This document shows, in pieces, positions 33,764 to 53,194 of a DNA stretch of 64,000 nt. The notes under the pieces are model-generated. The model had not been told where the DNA came from. It ran no database searches and worked only from the letters and a program-made list of their open reading frames with translations. The first letter of the stretch is position 1, and every line of letters starts with the position of its first letter. The position numbers were made by a program, and so were the translations under genes. This DNA is from Gavia stellata (lineage: Eukaryota > Chordata > Aves > Gaviiformes > Gaviidae): the NCBI RefSeq assembly GCF_030936135.1, contig NC_082637.1, forward strand, positions 11,979,001 to 12,043,000, in the 5' to 3' direction.

Positions 33764-36700
33764 TCAGCTGGTACAAATGCTGTTGATGGAGGCCACGGCT
33801 GGGTCAACAAGCCCCAGCTCCTCCTGTTCATTGACGCAGAGCTGGTACCCACAGCCCTTGCGTCGGGGCAGTGGCCCCAGGCGCCCGCTGGGCTTGGCAC
33901 GGGGCGGCAGCAAGAAGCCGACGCTGCCAGCAATGAGCAGGTGCCAGATGCTGTGGATGTAGAAGTAGTTCTCCTCTGTCTCCACAAAGGCATAGAGCAG
34001 CACGGCAGCCGCTGCGATCAGCGCTCCCGGGCACAGGTAGAAAGCCCAGCGCTTCCAGGTTGGTGGGTAGCAGTGGCGGCGCCGGATGGTGCGAGCCGTC
34101 TGTGGTGGGGAAAGGGGAGGTTGGAAGAGGCAGCCCCGGCAGGGACGGGCATGGCCTCTGCCATGGTGCCGCATCCCCCAGGAGTCAGGCAAGGTGGTTC
34201 ATGGGGAAAGCTGAAGGCAGCAGAGGGGAGTTGCTGGCAGGGGAGTGGGGCTGGCTGGCTAGGCAGGATGCTGCGCGCAGCCGTGATGGAGACATAAGAG
34301 GACAGGGGCAGCTTCTTCTTACCCAGGCAACAGCCATGATCCCTAAGGCGAAGAGGCTGGGCCCCAGCAGGTTCCAGAGCCCATGGCGGTCCATCTGCAG
34401 AGCCATGGAGAGCAGCATGGCCCCCAACAGGTACAGCACCTGTGGGGCAACAGGACACCCATCAGGACGGGTCACCTCTGTGCCCGCCCCGTGCACCCTC
34501 TCCCCGCACTTGCCTGCTTGACCACAGGCTGGAGCCGGGCCATGGCGATGACAGTGACCCAGACGGACATGAGGGAGCCCAGGAAGTCACAGAACTGCAG
34601 CACATCATACTCCATGATGCAGAACACCACGATGCCCGGCTGGTCGCAGGCGTGGTAAAACTGGGGTGGGAGAGAAAGGGTGTGAGAGTCACCCTGCACA
34701 GTCCCGGCCCCTCACCTGCCCCCCCAGCCACCCCTACCCCACACTCACAGTGGAGAAGAACATGGTGAAGATGTAGACGGCAGCTTCCAGGAGGTAGTGG
34801 CTGCGGACAGCGATGGCCACGGGAGGCACAAACATGACATTGCTGAGACACAGCAGCAGTGTGGAGAGGAGCTGGAAGCCATAGGAGAAAGCCTCGGCAT
34901 TGTCTGTGCAGCCCCAGCCGTTCCAACCTGTGGCCAGGGAGAGCCACTGTCACCCCTGCAGCACTCACAGGGGCTGGGGAGGGAGCAAGGAAGCCCCTTT
35001 CTGGCGCCCTGGGGAGAGCTGGCACAGGGGGACTAATGGGGTGCACAAGCCCCATGGAGGATGCCAGGGGGGTCTCTGGGTGCAGCAGGCACCATGGGTG
35101 CCCGGGGCAGCTCTCACCAGCTTTGCACTCGCAGGCAGCATACAGGTAGTTGTTGGTGCGCAGCAGCTTGCACTGGCCATAGATGCCGCAGTCGTTGATG
35201 CAGGGCGAGAGGTAGGCACGCAGGTACACCTCAGCCGTCACGTTGGTGCAAGGCTCGAACCTGTGATGCGGAAGAAGGGGGTCAGCCCTCGCCCTGCACC
35301 CCTCGAGCAGCTCCTGCCTCTGCCAGAGGCACCCATCACACCCAGACTTGGCAGAGGCTGGGCGAGCGCAGAAACAAGCTGCTTTGGTGCTACATAGGGC
35401 AGCTGAGAGTTGGTCCCCAAGGATCTTTGTGTGCTGCAAATGTCTGTGCCAGGCTGGGCGAGCGGGAGGAACGTGGCCACACTTAGACCCACTTTGCCTT
35501 AGCAACGCACTCAGCTGGCTCCTATTTCATTTGGATTTTGCTGTGCAAACACCGTGCCCTGCAATGCCTGCATGTGACCGTGTCACAGAATCATATAATC
35601 ACAGAATGATAGGGGTTGGAAGGGACCTCTGGAGCTCATCTAGTCCAACCCCCCACCAGAGCAGGTTCACCTACAACAGACTGCACAGGAATGCAGCCAG
35701 GCGAGTTTTGAATATCTCCAGAGAATGAGACTCCACAGCCTCTCTGGGCAGCCTATTCCAGTGCTCTACCACTCTCAAAGTAAAGAAGTTCCTCCTCATG
35801 TTTAGATGGAACTTCCTATGACCAAGTTTGTGCCCATTACCTCTCATCCTGTCACTGGGCACCACTGAAAGAAGACTGGCCCCATCCTCCTGGCACCCAC
35901 CCCTTAAGTATTTACAAGCATTAATAAGATGCCCCCTCAGTCTTCTCTTCTCCAGACCAAAAAGACCCAAGTCCCTCAGCCTTTCCTCATAAGAAAGATG
36001 TTCCAGTCCCCTAATCAGCTCTGTAGCCCTTTGCTGTACCCTCTCCAGCAGTTCCCTGTCCTTCTTGAACCGGGGAGCCCAGAACTGGACACAGTACTCC
36101 AGATGCGGCCTCACTGGGGCAGAGTAGAGGGGGAGGATAACCTTCCTCGACCTGCTGGCTACACTCTTCTTGATGCACCCCAGGATGCCACTGGCCTTCT
36201 TGGTCACACGGGCACATTGCTGGCTCATGGTCATCCTGTTGTCCACCAGGACCCCGAGGTCGCTTTCCACAGAGCTGCTCTCCAGCAGGTCAGTCCCTAA
36301 CATGTACTGATGCATGGGGTTATTCCGCCCCAGGTGCAGTACCCTACACTTGCCTTTGTTGAATTTCATAAGGCTCCTCTCTGCCGAACTCTCCAGCCTG
36401 GCCAGGTCACACTGAATGGCAGCGCAGCCTTCCAATGTGTCTGCCACTCCTCCCAGTTTTCTGCCATCAGCAAAGTTGCTGAGGGCACACTCTATCCCTT
36501 CACCCAGGTCATTGATGAATATATTGAACAGGACTGGACCCAGTACTAACCCCTGGGAAACACCACTTGTTACAGAAGTGTTGGGGAAGGACCAACTGCA
36601 ACTGGCAACTCAACATGAACTAGAAATGCAGCAGAGGAGTCAGAGCAGGCACAGCACCCTCACTGCCCCGCGCTGCCCACCCAGACAGCTCTGGGCACAG

Positions 36701-39700
36701 TCAGCACCTCGGCAGCCCTGGCACGCAGGAGCACAGAGAGGCCCACGTCCCAACAGCACCCGCCAACTGCTGCCTGTGCACACACAAGCACCCCAACATG
36801 CACAAACATGCACACAACGCCATCTGGACGCATGCACAGGGCATGTCTGCACGTGTGTCTGCTGTCAATGCGTGTGCTCACACAGTCAAATCTGCACACA
36901 TGTGCATGCAGAACACACACAGCCCTGTTTGTTTGCAACCCAAACATGCATGCGGAGCTGTCTGCACGTGTGCACATAAACATGTATGCAGTGCTGTTTG
37001 CATGCATGCACCAAATGTGCATGCAGCACTATCTGCATGCATGCACTGAACACCCAGTGCTGTCTGCATGCAGGCACTGAACATGCACACAACACTGTCT
37101 GCACGGCACAGAACCCGACATGGAGTCTCGCATGTACAGACACATGCACACAACAGCCCCTCTCCTCCACAGAGCTCTCAGGCAGACACAGGGACCAGGA
37201 GCAGAGCGGCAGACACTGTGTCCCTGAAGATGCTGAGCAGAGCAGGGGCACAGCAGCCTGACCAGAGATGCCTCTTCATATACACAGCCAAGCCCTGTCC
37301 TCGCAGTGACAGCCCAGTCCCCAGTCCCCTCCCAGGCATGGGTACAGATGGGCACTGCCGTGGAGACAGGCAGGCACCAACAGATGCATGGCGTTCGCAA
37401 GCTGACAAGCACTTCCTAACTGAGAGACAGAGGGAAGAGCCGCAGGGACCCACAGATGGTCAGGAAGGCGCAAGATAGAGCCATCCGTGCCCACGCTGGC
37501 ACTCACATGGTGACACACAGCTCGCGAAGCCACGTGTGCACACGTGAGTGGTGACATGCAGCGCAGGGGCCAGGCACACCCTTGGACCCACAGTGCACAT
37601 GGATGCAGGCCATGGTGGGGACATCCTCTCCGGGGGTGCAGGGAGGGGACAAGCTGGGGCTCTTACCCGTGCTCTGTGGCACAGAGCGAGCGCAGGCTCA
37701 GGTACCAGCTGCCCGTCTGGGGGTAGGGGATCCGCAGGCGGCTGAGACTGGCTGTGGCATTGACCGAGAGCAGGAAGCCTGCCAGGGAATCTGCAGGCAG
37801 GGAGAGCTCCAGGTGAGCAGGGCAGGGGGCAGCCCCTTCTCCTGGGCAGAGCTGGGACTAGGACAGAGCACCCTGTGCCAGGCTCCAGGGCCAGATGCCC
37901 CCATGGTCTCTGCCATCTCCCACCCAGCCTCTTGCCAGACACATGGGGGGTGTGACCCCCACAGCCACAGCAGGATGGACACACACATCCCAGCCTACCC
38001 GTCTCGCAGGTGACCGATGCATTGTCACTGGACGTCAGCGGGACTTCGTGGTTCAGACACCCGAACACTGTCACATTCTCACCACACAGGGAGCTCTGAT
38101 GGCAGAGGAGATGGCTCTAAACCAGTGCTGGGGACGTTCCCCGCTCTGACAGCACCCGGATCACGGCACACCACCTACCAATGCCCTAACCCCCTGCCCA
38201 TCACCCATAAACACCCCAAATCCAGGCCATCATCCTGCCCTTGGAGCACCCTAATCTGTGCTCCATTACCCAAGAGCTCCCAAACCATGACCCATGAGCA
38301 CCCCAAATCCAGTCCCTCACCCTGCTGCAGCCCTGACATCACCCATCTCCCAGCCCATCCTCCCCGGGCCACCCTGCCATGTCCGGGGCACAGCATGGCC
38401 ACCTCACCACATTGAGCCGCAGCTCCAGGTTGAGCACCCCACCGCTGTCCAGCACCGGTAGGAGGTTGATGACGAAGACAGCGGGGCGATCGGGTGGCAC
38501 AGACACGTTGGGCCCGAAGAAGATGTAGAAGTGGACGGAGAAGGTGTCCAGCTCATTGCGCAGTGTGGGACGGACTGGCCAGCACCGCTCGCCAGTGGGT
38601 GAGGCGGTGCGGGTGGGGATCGGGTGCTTCGTGCCATTGGGGCTAGCAGGCGGAGGGCTGTCCCCCAGCGTCAGACCACCCGCAGATCCGAAGGAATGGG
38701 GCATGTTCATGGAGGCGCTGGATGGCAGGAAGGGTGGCCGGGCCAGGCTGGGTCGGGAGCAGTCTGGGGGGCAGAGCCATCAGCCTGGGTACTGCACACC
38801 TCCTCCAGCCCTCTTTTAGCTCCCACCTCCCCTTTTTGCGCACTGCTCACCTCCGTCTGCAACCCAGCCCCAACACCTCCAGTGTCCCCATCCCAGCAGA
38901 GCTGGGTATAACCCTGTGCCCAGCAGGGGACAGATCCTGCAGGCATCTGTTACACCCCCACCAGTGACCCAGGCAGAATCAAGACCATGCCCCCCACCCG
39001 GACGTCCCTGTGCACCCTCACCTGTGAGCTGCACGATGACCTGGAAGGAGACAGTGCCCGGCACCCCAGGGTGTTTCTCCACCAGCACGTAGTACCAGTG
39101 CTGCCAGAAGGGCAGGTCCAGCGCCAGCTGGCAGGGAGCGTGCTCCCGGCAGTCCAGCGCCGTGGAGTTGTGCAAGGGGGGAGCCTTGGCCCGCACACGC
39201 AGCCAGAGCGGGCAGCCCTCGGCCCCGCGGCACCGCAGCACCTCCACCAGCACTCGCGATGTGTAGCTGGGCACAAACACCCTGCAGGACAGCAGTGTCA
39301 GGTCCCGCCCCTCACCATGGACCAAAAGGGCTGGGGAGGCAAGTCGGAGGGATGGGGCACCCTAAGATCCCCTTCTGGGGATGCCCCCTCCTTAGGAGAC
39401 CCTCTAGCACTCACTTGTAGAGGCAGGAGCGGTTGTGGGGGGCCATGTTCTGCTCGGTGACATAACCAGGGTACAGCACGGCAATGTTCACCAGGCGTTG
39501 CACGATGAGCTGTGGCTGGAAGAGATACTGGCACTCCTCGTAGAGCCCCTGCGTCAGCAGGACAGTCAGCACAGGACAGGGGGCACGAGGCACTGTCCGC
39601 ACTTGGGACACCTGCCCCGGGCACTGCCAGCCCAGGACAGCCAGGCCCAAGCAGAGCCCTGCAGTGGGTCCTGCCACCCCACGGTCCCCCCAAGCCATTC

Positions 39701-42700
39701 ACCTTGACAGAGATCTTGCCCTCATCTTTGGGCAGGTGGGCAGCCAGGAACCAGTCCCCAGGGAGCGGGCTGGTGACATTGAACACCCCCGTGGTGCGGT
39801 TGGGCAGGGTCCAGGTGAGGGTCAGTGCAAAGGAGCCAGGGACAGCCGTGTCCCTGGGGAAGTGCGTGTGCAGCGGGTTAATGACGGAGGGGGCCCCTGA
39901 GCGGAAATACCTGCAGAAGAGAGAGCAGTTAGCAGGGTGCCTGCTGGGCATCATGGCAGGGCCTGCGTGTGGGGGTCTGTTCTCCATGCTATTAGGAAGC
40001 TCAAAGACATCACGGGAAGCCATCTGTAAGCTAGGACCCTGCTGGAGGCTGTGAGCTTCCCTGGGTGGGTGTTGAAGCAAAACTGTTCATGTATGAGATG
40101 CACAAAAGAGTGGAACCTGCAACAGTCTTTGGAAGATGAATCATGGGGAGTGAGCATGCATGTGTGTGTGTGTGCATGTAGGTGCATAGATGCATGTGTG
40201 CCTGCATCTATGCACACATGTGTGCCTGCATACAAGTGTCTGTATGCATGTGCATCCATGAGTGCTCCTCTATATGTGTGCATGTGTGTACATATAAGCA
40301 TATGTGCACATGCAAGCGAGAAGCAGACAAGAGCAAGCCGACTCCAGGGCAAGTCCAAGAAGGAGGCAGTAGGGGCAGGCAGAGGCAGGCAGGAAGGAAA
40401 CAGACAGGGCAGGCTGCTTACTCACACGGTGATGCTACGGTCTGGGCATTGGTCCCCGAATGTGCCACCCTGCTCCTTGAAGGTGATGAGGTTCCATACA
40501 GCAATGACTGTGTCCTCAGGGATATGGAAGTGGAAGAGCTCGATGCTGGCAAAGGAGCGGAAGGGGCTGAGCTTGCGTGGTGTGCGGGTGAAGTAGTCAG
40601 TCACAAAGAGCCCATCTGCAGAGGAGACCCAAGGGACTCTCAGTGGGTTGAGGGACTAGGGGGGTGCAGCATCTCTCCCTGACCAGGCCCACCCACCCAG
40701 GCTCTGAACATGTCCCAAAACCAGCAGCCCAGAGGCAGAAGGGGCTGGGGCTGTGCCATTTCATTGTGTCCCCAGGGCTGCTGTCAGCTGTGCCCAGCTG
40801 CATCTCCCAGCCCTGGTGCAGTTTGCATCATGCCTGGTTCAGCATTGCCTCAAGCCCAGTTCTCTGAGCTGTGGGGACTCGTCCTCTGGAGCCTGACAAG
40901 CTTTCGGCCCTGGCTGCTCAGGCTCTGACCAGGTGCAGCCCACCTCTTTCAACTCATCATCCTCTTCAGTGAGGACCTGCTCCCTGCATTTTACCTCTAA
41001 TAAAGGGACATTTCTTGTGGCTCCAGCCCTGCCCCAACAGGTCAGCTCCCACAGGGATACAGATTCCCCCCTTCTCTGCCTGACAAGGAGGCTCAGCACA
41101 GAGACCATCATAAACCGCAGAGTCCCATCCTAGAGCCACAAGGAGCAAGCAGTGCACTTCCTGCACAGCCTCCCAGCTCTCCCATGGTTTGCGGAGGAGG
41201 AATGGTGCACATATGTGTGCACATATGCACACGTGGGTGCTGTCTGCATGTACGGCAAAGTGGAGGCGTGCACACCCACGTGCATGGGCGCGCATGGCTG
41301 TGCACAGCCCCATGTCTGCAAGACACTTCCTGCAAGCCCACAGCACGCAGTGGGGCCGACTCCCCCTGCCCAACTGTCTGACAGTTTGATTTCCAGGGAT
41401 TTCCAGAAGCCCCAGCAGGAGAGGGGCAGCCTCTTCCTTGGCACAGTAGAGACAAGGGAGACCTGGTCTCCAGACAGCAGCTGTAACTTCACCCTACCAT
41501 TGCCACAATTCCCCAGTGCCAGCCTGAGAGAACCATCCATTATTCCCCAGAGATACACCAAGAAAGAGATGCACCTCTGCACAAGCTGCCAGCAAGGAGG
41601 ATGCCAGCAGAGGATGGGCTGGGAGCAGGGCTGTGCCCAGGAGGACTCGTCCAGTGGGGAGTGGGATAGCTGAGAAGAAGGGCTGCTTTGCACAGCATGT
41701 GCCTGGCTGGGAGTGCGCGCATGTGCTTGTGAGCACATGTGGTTTTGCTGCGTGTGTGCAGCCCCAGCTGGCTGTACACTGACATGCATCTGCTCCCTTG
41801 CCTGGAACAAAGGCAGCTCCCCCTCCCCTTCCCTGACAGTTGACACAAGCCAGACGTGAAATACCTGTCTCAATGCAAGAGCAGCCGATCCCAATTTCCC
41901 CATCATGAACCACCAAGCCACTCCACAGCTCCCCTGCCCACGTGGGGACAGTGACCTGGCAGGGGACCCCAGGGAGGAGGGGATGTTGAACGCAACTCTA
42001 AGAGGTGGCACGGGGGGAAGCACTCGGAGCTTTCCGATCCCAGCGCGGTTTCCCCCATGCCCGTACGCCTGGGGCAAGGCGGGGGGAGCCAGCTGCAGGC
42101 AGAGGATCAGGCTGAAGCCCCGTGGTGGTGTGGCCAGAGCACGGAAGGGGTTGCTGGAGGACGGAGCGGGATTTCCTATCCATGGAGGGCGGGTAAGGAG
42201 AAAGCAAGTGCCCCTCTGCCCCAGGCCAGCGGCCGGAGCCGTGGGACCCCCCACCACGGGACCACAGCCTCAGGTCGCGGCCGGCTGTCAGCACCGCGGA
42301 CAGCTCCCGCGACCGCGGTCAGCACCGCGGACAGCTCCCGCGGCCGCCCCGCCGCTGCCCCGTGGCGGCCCTCGCCCCGCGGCACCGGCAGCCCCCGGCC
42401 AGCTGGCCCCCTCCCCAGGGGATGCCCCCTCCATGCCCCTGGGTACCCCTCCGCAGCCCCGTCACCAAGCCAGCTTCCCTGCCCCATCTCACGCTCATCG
42501 CCTCACACAGTCCCGCCGGCCTCCCCCCCGCAGATCCCGATGTCTCGCTGCGCGCACGTCCCCCCCTCCGCCGGCTGTCCAGCCCTGCTGCCCCACTGCA
42601 GGCGCACAGCGCTCTGCCCTGGGAACCCGCTGCGTCGGCAGCCCCCCAGACCCACTGCCCATGCACCTGGCCCCCTCGGGTGTTCCACTGCATGTGCACC

Positions 42701-43642
42701 GCCTGCGTCCTCCTGGCACGCACACCTCTGTGCCTCACTGCACTTTTGTCTCCGTGCCCCACTGCATGGGTACCACGTGCCCCACTGCATGCTTATCGTC
42801 ATGCCCCACTGCACGCACAACCTTGCACCCCATTGCATGGGCACGTGGTACCCCCTGCACATGCATCCCCAGGCCCCATTATGCAAACACCCCATTGCAT
42901 ACACATCTCTGTGTCCCGTCGCACCCACCTCGTGCCCTATTGCATGTGCACCTCCTGCCCCATCGCACACGCACCCCGCACCCCACTGGGCACATCTCTG
43001 TGCCCTGTTGCACACGTGCCCCAAATCCCACTCCACACGCACCCCATCCCTTGTTGCACAGACTCACCATGTCCCATTGCACGTGCATCCTGCATCCCAC
43101 AGCAGGCCGACACTGCGCCCCACTGCACACACCCCCCTGTACCCCATTCTCACCGACCCCGCGCCCCACTGCCCGCACATCCCACATCCCATTGCTAGTG
43201 CACCTCATACCCATCGCAAGCACATCCCCCTGCCCCACGCACGACACGAGCACCCTGAGCCCCACACCACCGCCCCCCCCGGCCCCACAGCATGCCGACC
43301 TCCTACCCATCGCACGCACCCACCCCACGGCACACGCACCCTGCGCCCCATTGCGTACGCACCCCATTCCTGCTGCACATGCACCCCTTAATGTGCACCG
43401 CTGTGCCCCACGGCACACGCCCCCCGTGCAAGTGCACTCCTGCGCCCCACCCCATACTCGTCCCTGTGCCCCGTCGCGCGTGTGCCCCACACCCGTGGCA
43501 CGCACCCCCCCGCGCCCCCGGCCCCGCGGCACTCACCGGCGGGCGGCGGCAGGAGGAGGAGCGGCAGCAGCAGCAGCGGGAGGCGGAGGCGGGGGGCGAG
43601 CGGCCGCCGCTGCCCGCCGCCCCCGCCGCCCCGCCGGCCCAT
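33764..43642 (-). CDS. TMEM8B: Transmembrane protein 8B (complete, 13 exons, 798 aa)
   Basis: Multipass membrane protein of the PGAP6/TMEM8 group in the CREST hydrolase superfamily; human TMEM8B (NGX6) is linked to cell adhesion. Exons on the minus strand are 43537-43642, 40426-40615, 39703-39910, 39415-39548, 39022-39281, 38408-38763, 37999-38095, 37667-37790, 35118-35260, 34749-34927, 34514-34660, 34323-34439 and 33764-34099. Phases all agree. Residues 1-35 are a Leu-rich signal peptide. Residues 36-500 are luminal/extracellular with several NxT/S sites. An EGF-like module is at about 500-550 ([26 protein letters not shown]). Seven membrane segments follow. CREST-type motifs are STFYHACD (SxxxH, HxxxD) and HSIWH (HxxxH). 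The C-terminus [16 protein letters not shown] matches human TMEM8B. The intron after exon 11 has a GC donor. An internal MNMP at 38710 corresponds to the start of the short human isoform, so an alternative promoter is possible. Confidence 0.92.
35583..36600 (-). mobile_element. CR1 LINE, 5'-truncated, in a TMEM8B intron
   Basis: About 1 kb of CR1 in the minus (TMEM8B sense) orientation, in the intron between exons 8 and 9. The 3' end at 35583 carries the CR1 tail of ATTCTGTG-type octamers. The C-terminal part of the reverse transcriptase ORF is still open for about 258 codons (36447-35671), including [29 protein letters not shown] and [14 protein letters not shown]. The open frame suggests a comparatively young insertion. 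It is truncated at about 36600, inside the RT domain, and cannot be autonomous. Confidence 0.93.
36780..37160. repeat. Degenerate ACATGCA-rich repeat in a TMEM8B intron
   Basis: Cryptic tandem sequence built from CACATGCA, TGCATGC and GCACAC words with irregular 30-45 bp blocks. It is next to the CR1 insertion. Confidence 0.6.
40150..40320. repeat. (TG)n/TGCATG microsatellite in a TMEM8B intron
   Basis: Starts with a clean TGTGTGTGTGTG run and decays into TGCATGTG and ATGCATGTG words. It lies between exons 2 and 3 of TMEM8B. Confidence 0.75.
42640..43500. repeat. Minisatellite in TMEM8B intron 1
   Basis: Imperfect units of roughly 30-40 bp containing CCCCATTGCACACGCACC or CCCCACTGCATG. They run to within about 40 bp of the exon 1 donor at 43536. 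The array is transcribed as part of intron 1. Confidence 0.8.
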
Positions 43643-46157
43643 GCCGCCGCGCCGGCTGCCGTGGGGCGCGCGCCTCCAGCAGCCCCGCCGCGCACCGGAG
43701 CCCATGACGTCACCCGCCCCGCCCCCGGGGCCGCCCCCGCGCGGCCATTGGCCCCCACCCGCGTCACTCGCGGCCGGCAGCGCCCCGCCCCCCTGAGCGA
43801 CCCGATCCCCCCCGGGGTGGCCCCGCCGCTGCTGGGGGCACCGGCGGGCAGGGACACGGGTGGGGACGGGGAAATGGGGCAGGGGGACAGGGACACAGGG
43901 CTGGGGACAGAGGTACGAGGCTGAGGGGCAGGGACATGGGGCTGGGGACAGGGGCATGGGGCTGGGGACAGGGACACAGGGCTGGGGACAGAGGTACGAG
44001 GCTGAGGGGCAGGGACATGGGGCTGGGGACAGGGACACAGGGCTGGGGACAGAGGTACGAAGCTGGGGGACAGGGACATGGGGCTGGGGACAGGGACATT
44101 GGGCTGGGGACAGGGTCACAGGGCTGGGGGACAGGGACACAGGGCTGGGGACAAGGATACAAGCTGGGGACAGACTTATGAGGCTGGGGGACAGAGGCGT
44201 GGGGCTGGGGACGGGGATATAGACTAGAGACAGGGACAATGACTGGGGACAGGGATACGGGGCTGGGAACGGGGACACGGGCTGGGGACAGGGGCACGGG
44301 GCTGGGGACAAGGATATAGGCTGGAGACAGAGATACGGGGTTGGGGGACAGGGACATTTGCTGGGGGCATGCACTGGGGCTGGGGACAGGGGTATAGGCT
44401 GGGGACAGGGACCTAGGGTTGAGGACAAGGATACAGTTTGGGGACAGGGATATGGGCTGGGGGACAGGGGCACAAGCTGGGGTCAGGGACGTGGGGCTGG
44501 GAGACAGGGGACATAGAGCCAGGGTGCAGGTGGCCATGGGACCAGACTACAGGGGGGACACAGGACACAGGTGAAAGGGGCTGTGGGGCTGGGACACAGG
44601 GGTCATGGGTCGGGGGTGTAGGGGGACAAGGAGGCCACAATGCCAGGGGCAAACAGGGTGTCTTGTGGAGAGGGGATGGGAGGCAGCAAGGGCTACCTAT
44701 GGGGGCTGGGAGGGGCTACCTATGGCGGTTGGGGAGGGCTACCTATGGGGGCTGTTTAATGGGGGCTGGGTGGTTTTCTAACAGCAGCTGCCATCTTACT
44801 ATCATAAATTATATTTATCTTACAGAGGAGGTGTGCGGGAGAGGGGGTCTGCGCACTGCCTGCAGGGATGAGGGCATCCCGACTGGAAACAATCTCATCA
44901 CGCTTCCCCAAACTCCCCTGACATCATCCCCAAACTCCCCTGACATCACCGTCCTCCTTGGCTGTGGTGAAGGCAGGCAGGTGACTCGTGGGCACAGCCC
45001 CACTCCCGCGGGTGCTCTGCCCTGTGCCAGCCCCACTCCCATTCCGTCCCCCCCCATCACGGAGCACCCCAGGAGCTGCGGGGGGCACAGACACCCGGCG
45101 GCCCCTCCCCAGAGTGCAGCCCCCCTCCAGGCATGGCTGGGGGTCCCCTCCCCAGTGCAGACATCCCGGGGCACGGCTCCAGGGTCCATGGCCGCTGGCA
45201 CAGGGACCGTACGAGGCCCGTGGTCCCTCCAAGAGCAACCTGGTCCCACTCTCCCTGAGAAGGGGACAGGGGAGCCCGTCCCCCTCAGAATACTCCCCAA
45301 ATGCCCCGGGGTCCCTCCAGAGCTCCGTGGGACAAAGACCCGTCCCCTGTAAGCGACACGGGTGGGTGTGGGTACCCGTGGGGGTGCTGGGCCGGGCGGG
45401 ACCCTCATGGGGAGCCTGCAGCTGCCCCGGGGGAGGAAGAGGGACCGGAGCCGGGGCAGGGGGGGGCGGTCCCCGGGGCCAAGCCGGCGTGGGGTCACAG
45501 GAGAAGGGCATGGGGGCTGGGGGGGCTGGAACAGTCCTACGTCCCCCAATCCTCCAGGAGCTGCCCTTCAGCCCCACGTCCCCCGGGTATTTGGGACTGC
45601 CCCACGGCCCGACATCCCTCAGGTAGGTGGGGTGCTCCACGGCCACGCAGCAGCGGGGCCAGGCCGGCCACGGAGGACGAGGCGTGCCCACGGCAGGACC
45701 CGTGGGGGGGTTCCCCCTCTGCCATCCTGGCGTGGAGGAGGGGAGGACAATGCCCGCGCCACGCCTGTCCCCCGGCGTGGTACGGTCCCGGTGGCTCCCC
45801 CACTGCTGGTCCCGGTCCAGCCCGGTCCCCATCGCTCCCTCCGCCGGGTCCCGTCCCGGTCCCCGTGGCTCCCCCCGGTCCCTGCGACCGAGACGCGTTT
45901 GCTCCCTCCGGACGACAGGGGGCGGCAGAGCTCCGCGTTGTGCTGCCGCCGACGCCGCTCTGGCTCCACTCCGTTGCCGGGCGCTGATTGGTGGGCGGTG
46001 CCAGTAGCGCGACGCCGTGGCGACGCAGCTTCCGGTGGCGGTGCCGTTCCCGCGCGGGTACTGAGCGGCGGCCGCTCTCAGACCCCGGGACCCTCCGGCC
46101 CAGACCAGGCCCAGACCAGGCCCGCGCCCGCGCCCGCTACCGGTGCCCGCCGGGACC
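43643..46157. other. Divergent spacer between TMEM8B and TAF1C
   Basis: The two start codons are 2.5 kb apart and point away from each other, each with a CpG island (about 43500-43850 and 45880-46150). Just before TAF1C is a CCGTTGCCGGGCGCTGATTGGTGG segment with an inverted CCAAT box. The minisatellite at 43850-44500 is separate. An AT-rich patch lies at 44760-44825. No coding exon was recognised, and in particular no FAM221B. Confidence 0.5.
43850..44500 (+). repeat. GGGGCTGGGGACAGGGACA minisatellite
   Basis: More than twenty imperfect copies of a 19-21 bp unit (GGGCTGGGGACAGGGACAYRG) on the plus strand. Strong G-run periodicity makes quadruplex formation plausible. It lies in the spacer just upstream of the TMEM8B CpG island. 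Confidence 0.9.
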
Positions 46158-50674
<4,517 letters not shown>

Positions 50675-50680
50675 GCACCC

Positions 50681-50686
50681 AATAAA
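50681..50686 (+). terminator. Polyadenylation signal of TAF1C
   Basis: AATAAA only seven bases after the TAF1C stop codon, so the 3' UTR is very short. HINT2 starts 290 bp after the TAF1C stop in the same direction. Confidence 0.85.
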
Positions 50687-50963
50687 CCCCACCGGGCCCA
50701 GCCTCCCTACCGGACTACTTGATGGGGGGGGGGGGGGGGGCTCTGTGGCACCACGCGTGTTCGCGGCACCCACCCGTGGGCTGGGGGGGGCGGGTCGGTC
50801 GGGAGCCCTGCGCGCTTGTCTCCGGCGGGTGGCTGCAGAGGGTCCGCCGCCCCGGCGGTGTCGCCCGCGTGTCACGCGTGGGTGCGGGCGCTTTAAGGCG
50901 GGGGGGGGGCGGTGATAGAGGCGGGAGCCAATTGGGCCGTGGGGCGGGGCCGGCGCGGCGGCC

Positions 50964-52489
<1,526 letters not shown>

Positions 52490-52513
52490 GCACCCCGCTA
52501 CCCACTGCCCCCC

Positions 52514-52519
52514 AATAAA
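52514..52519 (+). terminator. Polyadenylation signal of HINT2
   Basis: AATAAA 25 bp after the HINT2 stop codon, again giving a very short 3' UTR. Confidence 0.85.
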
Positions 52520-53194
52520 GCATCTCCTTGGCGGTGGCTTCGGTGGCTCTGTGTCAGGGTGACCATCCTGGGGGTGGCCGGCCTGGGCAGGGGTGGCCTC
52601 AGGTGTCACAGCAGCAGGGACACACCAGCAGGACCCGGGGTGGGGACATGGGTGGGACTTGGTGCCCTGCTTCTTTGAGGGGGAGTCTGGGCTCCCCACA
52701 TCACAACCTGCCCGTGCTGGAGATGCTCTGGGGCCACCCAGCTGGAGCAAGAGGTTTTTTGGGGGGGGGGGCCACATCCCACAGGCAAAAGGCCCCTCCT
52801 GGTGCCAGGCGGGGGGGGAGCAGGCTGGGTGCCACAAGGGTGTCCCCGAGCTGGGGAACATCCCAGGGGTGTGCACGGCAGCCTGTGCCCTGGGCTGCCC
52901 ACCCAGTCCCACTGGCATGACACAGCCCCAGCACCCCTGCATGCCCCCCACCCTGCCCCTGGGTGCCCCCCAAGCACCCCCGTGTTGCTGCCAGAGCCCT
53001 GCGCCGGCCGCTGCTGCTTCTCTGCCTCGCAAAAGCGAGCTAATTGCACTAAATCGAACTAAAAGCGCTAATTGCACATTTACTCTTCCCCACCCCAGAC
53101 ACCCCTTGCTGGGAGCTCCCAGGTGCCCCACAGCCAAAAGCCAAGGGCAGTGCGGGACCAGCCGCGTGGTGGGTGTGCTGCCCCCCCCCACCCC

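Noticed and set aside
41905-43707. 600-codon plus-strand open frame
   Set aside because: It runs over the TMEM8B intron 1 minisatellite (Pro/His/Thr/Ala only) and the antisense of exon 1; a low-complexity shadow.
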